This document shows, piece after piece, positions 1 through 4,334 of a stretch of 7,263 nucleotides of DNA; position 1 is the stretch's first letter; each line of letters opens with the position of its first letter. The DNA is from Blastocatellia bacterium (GTDB lineage Bacteria > Acidobacteriota > Blastocatellia > Pyrinomonadales > Pyrinomonadaceae): contig PSRF01000032.1 in NCBI GenBank assembly GCA_003175865.1, forward strand, positions 1-7,263, in the 5' to 3' direction. The notes beneath the pieces were generated by a model. The model ran no database searches and was not told the DNA's origin. It saw only the letters and a list, made by a program, of their open reading frames with translations. Both the position numbers and the translations under genes were made by a program.

Positions 1-953
1 AGCAGCACCACACTAATCCGTCCGGACTCCGCAGCGTGATCTCGAATCCGCCCGTAGATCTTTTCAAAGATTCTTGGAACGCCAACAAAAACTGTGGGCT
101 GCACCTCACGTAGATTTGGTCCAATGGTCTGCAGCGATTCCGCAAAGTACACAGCCATTCCCCGATAGAGATACATGTACATTGCTTGTCGCTCAAAGAC
201 GTGCGACAACGGCAACACGGAAAGTGCTGTGTCTTGTTTACCGAAGTTCAAGTGGCCTGAGGAATCAATGAGATTAGTAACGAGGTTGGAGTGCGTAAGC
301 ATCACTCCTTTTGGTTCGCCAGTCGTTCCTGACGTGTAGATGATCGTCGCAAGATCATCCGGCGAAGTTTCATCACCCAAGCGATCAACAACTTCAGGTT
401 GTTCCGACCTCAGCTGTCGTCCATGCTCCTCAAGTCGTTCAAGGGTTATTCCAAACTCCTTCGACGCTTGTTTGTCGAAAAAGATTATATGTTCGACAGA
501 AGGACACTCCTGGATTGCTTTACGCAGTTCGAGAAATTTCTCCTGGTTTTCGAGGACAAGAACAGTTGAAGCGGAATCTTTCAGCATGTAACTGACTTGC
601 GGAGGTGTAAGCGTCGGATAGATGGGTACATCGATCGCTCCGGCAAACATGCAAGCCACGTCCGTAAGCGTCCATTCAGCCCGACTCTCAGACAACAGTG
701 CTACTCGATCACCACGCTGGACACCAATTGAACGCAAGCCCGCAGCGATGTTTTGGACCCTCGTGAGAAATTCTGCAGACGAAATGGATTTCCATTGTCC
801 GTGTTCTTTGTAATTGATTGTGTCCTGTCGCTTATGTCGAAGAGGAATTCTTCTGAAGAGATCGATCAGGGTTTTGGGTTCGTCCGCGCTTGTCGGAACA
901 CGCATAGTTGTGGATGGGGTTTGAGCGTCAGTGTTTGGCGCTGGCCGATTCAC
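1..953 (-). CDS. fadD: Long-chain fatty-acid--CoA ligase (AMP-forming), N-terminal part, cut by window edge
   Basis: Activates long-chain fatty acids to acyl-CoA through an acyl-AMP intermediate, the entry step to beta-oxidation or lipid synthesis, at the inner face of the cytoplasmic membrane. My translation of the minus strand is open from 953 to the edge, 317 codons, about half the usual ~600 residues. With the GTG at 953 as residue 1, I see RAEWTLTDVA near 92-101, YPTLTPPQVSY near 112-122, the ATP/AMP-binding loop YTSGTTGEPKG at 206-216, then LPLSHVFERQ (247-256) and VGVPRIFEKIYGRI (290-303), all typical of the FadD15/LcfA subfamily. The adenylation core's second half and the C-terminal lid lie outside. 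The start is a choice: GTG 953 has GGAG 7 nt upstream and overlaps the tetR stop as GTGA, while ATG 905 has no visible ribosome binding site but better fits some homologues. Family call very firm; start uncertain. Confidence 0.93.
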   Translation of the reverse strand, partial: MNRPAPNTDAQTPSTTMRVPTSADEPKTLIDLFRRIPLRHKRQDTINYKEHGQWKSISSAEFLTRVQNIAAGLRSIGVQRGDRVALLSESRAEWTLTDVACMFAGAIDVPIYPTLTPPQVSYMLKDSASTVLVLENQEKFLELRKAIQECPSVEHIIFFDKQASKEFGITLERLEEHGRQLRSEQPEVVDRLGDETSPDDLATIIYTSGTTGEPKGVMLTHSNLVTNLIDSSGHLNFGKQDTALSVLPLSHVFERQAMYMYLYRGMAVYFAESLQTIGPNLREVQPTVFVGVPRIFEKIYGRIRDHAAESGRISVVL

Positions 954-1561
954 TCGGTGACTCCATTCAGAAAAATATCCAAAACCTGATCGGCCATTGG
1001 CGCAAGTTTGTACCGACGCTTTGAGAGAATCCAGTTAGTCGCCATTTCATCCAGCGCACCAAATAAGATCTTAGCAACAACCTTCGCATTCAAGTCCTGA
1101 CGAAAAACTCCTGCTCTTTGTCCTTCTTCGAAGACTGATCTGATTAGTGCAAGGTATTCGGCAAAACCGGCTGCGGAAAACTCTTCCATAAACTTTGTCG
1201 ATCCGCGGAGTTCGACTTGAAAAACAACTGCCAGATCGCGATCAGCTCCGAGTCGCTCCAGGTGCAGTGATGCGATCTGACGCAGTTTGTCACGCGGGTC
1301 AGTCAGCAGCTCAAGTTTCTTCCTGGCTTCGCCTACTGCCTCATCCACGCTCCTATCGAAAATCGAATGGAGAATTTCCTCTTTGCTTTTGAAATAGAGG
1401 TAAACGGTGCCGTCTGCAACTCCGGCTTCTCGCGCGATATCGGCGACTTTTGAGTTGAAATAACCGTTGTGGGCAAACACGCTGATGGCAGCGCGCAAGA
1501 TGGCTTCACGTTTATCACCACCTGCTGGTCGGGGTAAGTTAATTGTCTTGGCGGAACGCAT
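950..1561 (-). CDS. fadR: TetR-family transcriptional regulator, FadR (fatty-acid degradation) type
   Basis: A 203-residue TetR/AcrR-family protein expected to act as a dimeric cytoplasmic repressor. Residues about 17-63 form the TetR N-terminal DNA-binding domain, with the recognition region VADIAREAGVADGTVYLYF at 39-57. The C-terminal half carries LAVVFQVELRGS (110-121) and LFGALDEMATNW (166-177), which from memory match Bacillus subtilis FadR (YsiA: LAIVTQLELRQS, IFGTIDETVTTW). That repressor releases DNA when it binds long-chain acyl-CoA. The next gene encodes an acyl-CoA synthetase, whose product would be the ligand, which fits the assignment. The start is well bounded: an in-frame TGA lies at 1580-1582 on this strand and ATG 1561 is the only start after it; GGTGA about 8 nt upstream may serve as a weak ribosome site. 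A FadR-like box at 1600-1621 suggests self-repression. Regulator of another acyl-CoA gene set is the main alternative. Confidence 0.9.
   Translation of the reverse strand: MRSAKTINLPRPAGGDKREAILRAAISVFAHNGYFNSKVADIAREAGVADGTVYLYFKSKEEILHSIFDRSVDEAVGEARKKLELLTDPRDKLRQIASLHLERLGADRDLAVVFQVELRGSTKFMEEFSAAGFAEYLALIRSVFEEGQRAGVFRQDLNAKVVAKILFGALDEMATNWILSKRRYKLAPMADQVLDIFLNGVTE
961..964 (-). promoter_or_regulatory. Ribosome binding site supporting the GTG start of fadD
   Basis: On the minus strand the sequence reads GGAG, then 7 nt, then GTG at 953-951. The GTG overlaps the upstream regulator's TGA stop (952-950) as GTGA, a typical arrangement for translational coupling. Sixteen in-frame codons without a stop join this GTG to the alternative ATG at 905, which is preceded by a C-rich stretch lacking any purine-rich site. 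This favours the longer product but does not prove it. Confidence 0.55.
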
Positions 1562-1599
1562 TTGCTGATCACCGAGGGTTCAGGGTTCGAGAGTACTCG

Positions 1600-1621
1600 A
1601 CTGAATGAATCCTCACTCAGT
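1600..1621. promoter_or_regulatory. Candidate FadR operator upstream of fadR-fadD
   Basis: The plus strand reads TGAATGA-ATCC-TCACTCA at 1602-1619, flanked by AC and GT that extend the symmetry to 22 bp; 8 of 9 outer base pairs are complementary. The published Bacillus FadR consensus, as I recall it, is TGAATGANTANTCATTCA; this site has the same 7-4-7 geometry and agrees at 13 of 14 arm positions. It lies 38-60 nt upstream of the fadR ATG, just downstream of a weak promoter candidate, where a bound repressor would block transcription. No second copy was noticed elsewhere in the window. Confidence 0.7.
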
Positions 1622-1627
1622 GCCGGT

Positions 1628-1656
1628 AGCGTAGTAGCTCCCAAAGGTTTTCGCAA
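1628..1656 (-). promoter_or_regulatory. Weak sigma-70-like promoter candidate for fadR-fadD
   Basis: Minus strand: TTGCGA (1656-1651), 17-bp spacer, TACGCT (1633-1628). The matches to consensus are modest (4/6 and 3/6). The predicted transcript start falls at the edge of the 1600-1621 palindrome, which is a sensible repressor position, and this is the main reason to mention it. Read-through from mscS could also supply transcription. Confidence 0.35.
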
Positions 1657-1694
1657 GACGCTCGAGCGATCCGACAGCTTCTCTGTTGAGCCCT

Positions 1695-2654
1695 CTAACG
1701 CGCCTGGCCGGTGCTGTCTTCCTGCAAAGCTTCGCTCTCCTGGTATGGCGTGTAGTCTAAAGCCCGCACGTACACTTCCTGTTTGACGGAGGGGAATTTG
1801 ATGTTGTGTTCTTTGAACAGACGTGAGATGCGATAGTTGATGTCGCTTTTAATTTGAATGTGGCGGCGCGGGTCCCTGGTCCAAACGAGCAGTCGAAAAT
1901 CCAAAGAAGAACTCCCAAACTTCAACAATTGAACAAACGGCGCCGGATCCACGAGCACCAAGTCCACTCCATTTGCCGCTTCTAGCAGTACCTGCGTAAC
2001 CTTCTCGACATCAGAGTCATCAGCAACAGAAATGGGAATCGAAATTCGGGCGCGCGGATCCCCATATGACCAGTTCACGACTCGTTGGCTGACAAGTTTC
2101 GAGTTTGGAACGATGATCGCAATCCGATTGTTAGTGAAGACTGTTGTTGTCCGCAGGTTGATACTTTGAACATCACCTTCGTCCTCGCCGATCGTTACAC
2201 GGTCGCCAACTCGAATGGGTCGTTCAAAAAGCAAGATAAACCCAGAAGCAATGTCAGCTGCTAAGTATTGCAGACCAAAGCCGATACCAACGGAAAGCGC
2301 AGTGAACAAAACGGCAATCGAGGTTAGGTCGATCGCGAAAGCCTGTTTCAGTGCCAACAGAACGCCAGCACTGACGATTAAATATTTAACTAGTCGATCA
2401 ATCGTATAGCGTAGACCCGGATCGATGTGTCGCTGCTTTGCGAGTCTACGATCCAGGAGCGCACTGCCGGTTCGCGACACTACGATCGTAAGAATCAAGA
2501 CCAGAGCACCAATCGCGAGACTTGATACAGAGACCGTGATGCGGCCAAAGGTAAACTGCTTGGTGAGATATACCCACACTTGCGCGATAACGGACTCCCC
2601 TTGCACAGCAAGGTTGGTGGAGTTGCTCAACAGGAATTTTGTTTCGACCAACAT
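1695..2654 (-). CDS. mscS: Small-conductance mechanosensitive channel, MscS family
   Basis: A 319-residue inner-membrane channel expected to open under membrane tension and release solutes during hypo-osmotic shock; active as a homoheptamer in characterised relatives. Three hydrophobic segments are visible at about 41-61, 88-108 and 112-142. The third is the Gly/Ala-rich pore helix (SVGIGFGLQYLAADIASGF, 121-139) followed by the family's RPIRVGD turn (145-151). The beta-domain follows, with DVQSINLRTTTV (161-172) and IIVPNS (180-185), then the alpha/beta C-terminal vestibule ending in NIKFPSVKQEVYVR (284-297). The length is close to E. coli MscS (286), with no large N-terminal extension. ATG 2654 is the first possible start after an in-frame TAG at 2667-2669; GAGG sits only 3 nt upstream, which is tight. 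It lies 133 bp upstream of fadR on the same strand and has its own promoter, so operon membership is doubtful. Ion selectivity cannot be read from sequence; members of the family differ. Confidence 0.93.
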   Translation of the reverse strand: MLVETKFLLSNSTNLAVQGESVIAQVWVYLTKQFTFGRITVSVSSLAIGALVLILTIVVSRTGSALLDRRLAKQRHIDPGLRYTIDRLVKYLIVSAGVLLALKQAFAIDLTSIAVLFTALSVGIGFGLQYLAADIASGFILLFERPIRVGDRVTIGEDEGDVQSINLRTTTVFTNNRIAIIVPNSKLVSQRVVNWSYGDPRARISIPISVADDSDVEKVTQVLLEAANGVDLVLVDPAPFVQLLKFGSSSLDFRLLVWTRDPRRHIQIKSDINYRISRLFKEHNIKFPSVKQEVYVRALDYTPYQESEALQEDSTGQAR

Positions 2655-2764
2655 AAGCCTCGAAAACTAATGTGCCGCGACGGGCGTCGGGTTGACACGC
2701 GAAGCGGCAAAGTTTGGAGCGAATGCGCCTTCTGACGATCGCGCCCCTTTATCGATCAGTTTCA

Positions 2765-2794
2765 ACTATAGGCAGTTACTGTGATGAACGTCAA
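2765..2794 (-). promoter_or_regulatory. Sigma-70-type promoter for mscS
   Basis: Minus strand: TTGACG (2794-2789), 18-bp spacer, TATAGT (2770-2765), each matching consensus at 5 of 6 bases. The predicted start near 2758 leaves a leader of about 104 nt before the mscS ATG at 2654. It is the best promoter on this strand of the window. Confidence 0.65.
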
Positions 2795-2803
2795 AGAGGA
2801 AAC

Positions 2804-2829
2804 GTGGCTCACGACTCACGTAGCGCCAC
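2804..2829 (-). terminator. Possible weak terminator after the 64-residue gene
   Basis: On the minus strand GTGGC (2829-2825) and GCCAC (2808-2804) can pair, with an inner ACG/CGT pairing, followed by the T-rich stretch GTTTCCTCTTT. It sits between the stop codon at 2848 and the mscS promoter, as expected for a terminator. The stem is interrupted and the T tract is broken, so this is tentative. Confidence 0.3.
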
Positions 2830-2847
2830 AATCATTGGATTCCGCGG

Positions 2848-3042
2848 TTAAAGTCCCAACTCTTCATCAACGAGCGACTCGACGCGCGGCAGCGTTTCTG
2901 TAACTCCACACACCACAAAATCCTCCGGAACACCTGAGTACGCATCGGGCTCACAATAGATGCGGCCTTCAAAAAGTCCGTCAGATCTCATATAAATCTC
3001 AGCTCGTCGACCACCGTTTTGCTTTTCCTCAACCAGAAACAT
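2848..3042 (-). CDS. Small acidic protein of unknown function (64 residues)
   Basis: I do not recognise a family. The product is short and strongly acidic (14 Asp/Glu against 6 Lys/Arg), with two cysteines (30 and 45), no signal peptide and no membrane segment, so probably cytoplasmic. An alternating stretch around residues 14-31 (AEIYMRSDGLFEGRIYCE) looks like a beta-hairpin; the C-terminus (SLVDEELGL) could be a short helix. ATG 3042 is chosen because GGAGG lies 7 nt upstream, an excellent ribosome site; an in-frame TTG at 3069 would add nine residues but would place that site inside the gene. It is divergent from the iclR regulator, and the shared upstream region holds three copies of a 16-bp palindrome, which suggests that it is regulated and real. 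No function can be assigned from sequence. Confidence 0.7.
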   Translation of the reverse strand: MFLVEEKQNGGRRAEIYMRSDGLFEGRIYCEPDAYSGVPEDFVVCGVTETLPRVESLVDEELGL

Positions 3043-3083
3043 GGCTGAACCTCCAGATCCTTCCGACAATAAACGAGATCGTC

Positions 3084-3099
3084 GTTCCGCATTGTGAAC
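3084..3099. promoter_or_regulatory. Operator-like palindrome, copy 1 of 3
   Basis: GTTCCGCATTGTGAAC on the plus strand: GTTC and GAAC arms separated by 8 bp. It lies 42-57 nt upstream of the 64-residue gene's ATG, inside its probable promoter region. It shares 12 invariant positions (GTTCnnnATnGTGAAC) with copies 2 and 3. An overlapping ATTGT-GA-ACAAT inverted repeat occupies 3091-3102. Confidence 0.6.
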
Positions 3100-3159
3100 A
3101 ATCTATCGACTCACTAACCGCTTGTGTGTAACATGCGCCACTGAAGTCAACAACGGCTT

Positions 3160-3175
3160 GTTCGCAATCGTGAAC
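3160..3175. promoter_or_regulatory. Operator-like palindrome, copy 2 of 3
   Basis: GTTCGCAATCGTGAAC on the plus strand, in the middle of the divergent control region, centred 76 bp from copy 1. It matches copy 1 at 12 of 16 positions and the reverse complement of copy 3 at 13 of 16. Its position between the two genes would suit a site bridging the flanking ones. Confidence 0.6.
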
Positions 3176-3197
3176 TCAAAATTTCTGGACGTGTCTC

Positions 3198-3214
3198 CGA
3201 TTTGCGGGAAATCG
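3198..3214. repeat. Perfect 6-bp inverted repeat with 5-bp loop
   Basis: CGATTT-GCGGG-AAATCG. The arms are perfectly complementary. It lies 78-94 nt upstream of the iclR ATG, between palindrome copies 2 and 3, and is unrelated to them in sequence. It could be another protein-binding site or a small hairpin; no T tract follows, so it is not a terminator. Confidence 0.4.
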
Positions 3215-3253
3215 AAACAAAACAGTTCCACAGTAGCTTCGACAATGACACGT

Positions 3254-3269
3254 GTTCACTATGTCGAAC
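3254..3269. promoter_or_regulatory. Operator-like palindrome, copy 3 of 3 (inverted orientation)
   Basis: Plus strand GTTCACTATGTCGAAC; its reverse complement GTTCGACATAGTGAAC fits GTTCnnnATnGTGAAC. The symmetry extends one more pair to TGTTC...GAACA (3253-3270). It lies 23-38 nt upstream of the iclR ATG, where a bound protein would block transcription or translation initiation of iclR. It is centred 94 bp from copy 2. An ACACGTGT palindrome overlaps its left edge (3248-3255). Confidence 0.6.
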
Positions 3270-3291
3270 AGTAATCTGATTGTGAGTAACA

Positions 3292-4083
3292 ATGCAGTCA
3301 AAGTCAGATAGGAAGCGGCGAGAGCAGGTGACATCGGTCGAGCGCGCTTTGTCGATTCTCGAGTTGTTGGCAAACAAACATTCGGGACTAAGCACTTCTG
3401 AAATCAGCCGGCACTCAAGATTGCCAAAAAGTTCGACGAGCTATCTGCTACGTACTCTGGTTTCGCGCGGTTATGTTCGCCGCGATGAGGAGACCGGACA
3501 ACACACCCTCGGCATTCGCGTGCTAAGTCTCGGCGGACAGGCAATGCAGGGCCTGGCATTGCGTGAGTTGGCGATGCCCCACTTAAGACATCTCGTTGAA
3601 CAAACCCGACTTGGCGCTCACCTCGCTGTCTTGGATCATGGTGACGCGGTTTACGTCGAGAGGATCGAATCACCCGGCTTCATCAAAATGGACATCTGGA
3701 ACGGTCAACGTGTGGCGCCACAGGCGACGGCCATCGGCAAAGCTCTCATTTGTAACCTCGAGAAGTTAGAAGTGCAGGAGATAGTAGCTCGGCACCCAAT
3801 TACTCCTGCGTCTTCAAAAACGTTAATGACTTTGCCTCGTCTGCTGAACGAACTTGCCGAGACGCGCCAGCGCGGTTATGCCATCGACGACGAAGAGCAT
3901 GCGGTCGGCGTTCGTTGCGTCGCGGCGCCAGTCACAGCAGCTAGCGGCGAGATCGTTGCAGCCATCGGCACTAGTGGCACACTTAGTCAAATTAGTGACA
4001 ATTACCTTTCATCGCTCGGGAATATGGTGCGTGCGGCGGCACTGAAAGTTTCGGCCCAACTCGGCGGACGTCATAACCGCTGA
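3292..4083 (+). CDS. IclR-family transcriptional regulator
   Basis: A 263-residue DNA-binding regulator expected to work as a dimer or tetramer and respond to a small organic metabolite. The N-terminal winged helix-turn-helix spans about 14-66 (VERALSILELL at 16-26, recognition part RLPKSSTSYLLRTLVSRGYV at 43-62). The C-terminal IclR effector domain spans about 82-256, with ATAIGKAL (145-152) and the family signature GYAIDDEEHAVGVRCVAAPV at 195-214, followed by AAIGTSG (223-229). The length is standard. The start is fixed by an in-frame TGA at 3283-3285 just upstream; the ribosome site is weak (GAG about 5 nt before ATG). IclR regulators are often self-regulated and control a divergent gene, which fits the 64-residue gene and the three palindromes between them. 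The effector cannot be deduced; the family handles glyoxylate, aromatic acids, sugar acids and more. Confidence 0.93.
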   Translation: MQSKSDRKRREQVTSVERALSILELLANKHSGLSTSEISRHSRLPKSSTSYLLRTLVSRGYVRRDEETGQHTLGIRVLSLGGQAMQGLALRELAMPHLRHLVEQTRLGAHLAVLDHGDAVYVERIESPGFIKMDIWNGQRVAPQATAIGKALICNLEKLEVQEIVARHPITPASSKTLMTLPRLLNELAETRQRGYAIDDEEHAVGVRCVAAPVTAASGEIVAAIGTSGTLSQISDNYLSSLGNMVRAAALKVSAQLGGRHNR

Positions 4084-4132
4084 GAAAAACTTTCAACGTC
4101 TAATATTCATGTTAACTGAAGGTGAAATCTCG

Positions 4133-4161
4133 TTGACACGGTCTCATGGTCTAACTAAGAT
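4133..4161 (+). promoter_or_regulatory. Sigma-70-type promoter for the TonB-dependent receptor gene
   Basis: TTGACA (4133-4138, perfect -35), 17-bp spacer, TAAGAT (4156-4161, 4 of 6). It is correctly oriented, 50 bp downstream of the iclR stop and the only strong promoter-like match in the gap. Transcription would start near 4168, giving a leader of about 167 nt. Confidence 0.65.
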
Positions 4162-4167
4162 GAGCCA

Positions 4168-4334
4168 CCTGCAAATCAAAATATTTTTAGATTCAATTCA
4201 GGGGTCGGTTATTCTCGTCAAAATTTTCTTCCCAGATCAGTGAGCAGCTAACGTTTAACTGGTTTCAGCGTCCAAGGGCTGTTTAGAAACTGCATAAACA
4301 AACTTCAACCCCGCAGTCACTGAGGAGAACACCC
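4168..4334 (+). other. Long leader of the receptor gene, AT-rich start and strong ribosome site
   Basis: This is the predicted untranslated leader. It opens with an AT-rich section holding the perfect 10-bp palindrome AAAATATTTT (4178-4187) and ends with GAGGAG (4322-4327), a strong ribosome binding site 7 nt before ATG 4335. I find no recognisable riboswitch core, no convincing terminator-antiterminator pair and no small open reading frame that stands out. Nor does it contain the GTTC-N8-GAAC motif seen upstream of iclR. Confidence 0.4.

Noticed and set aside
74..989. Four plus-strand open frames at the left end
   Set aside because: All are antisense to the acyl-CoA synthetase, whose minus-strand translation contains continuous family motifs.
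1333..1656. Minus-strand open frame overlapping the start of fadR
   Set aside because: It shares most of its length with fadR in another frame, resembles no family and would run through the operator; fadR has unmistakable TetR homology.
1659..1668. Perfect 10-bp palindrome CGCTCGAGCG as the mscS terminator
   Set aside because: It has no loop and no following T tract; it may be chance, though it lies just upstream of the weak fadR promoter candidate.
2692..2720. TTGACA on the plus strand at 2692-2697 as a promoter
   Set aside because: At 16-18 bp spacing there is no -10-like hexamer, and no plus-strand gene follows.
3043..3069. Longer form of the 64-residue protein starting at TTG 3069
   Set aside because: The strong GGAGG site lies inside this extension and is ideally spaced for ATG 3042; the added residues are Gly/Ser-rich and the TTG has no ribosome site of its own.
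3084..3269. CRISPR array or mobile-element ends as an explanation for the three repeated motifs
   Set aside because: The units are 16-bp interrupted palindromes in mixed orientation with unequal spacing (76 and 94 bp), with no transposase gene or target duplication nearby; operator sites fit better.
3147..3395. Minus-strand open frames (3395-3147 and 3373-3176) spanning the iclR start and the control region
   Set aside because: They overlap the well-supported N-terminal domain of iclR in antisense, give low-complexity Ser/Arg-rich products with no recognisable fold, and cover the conserved palindromes.
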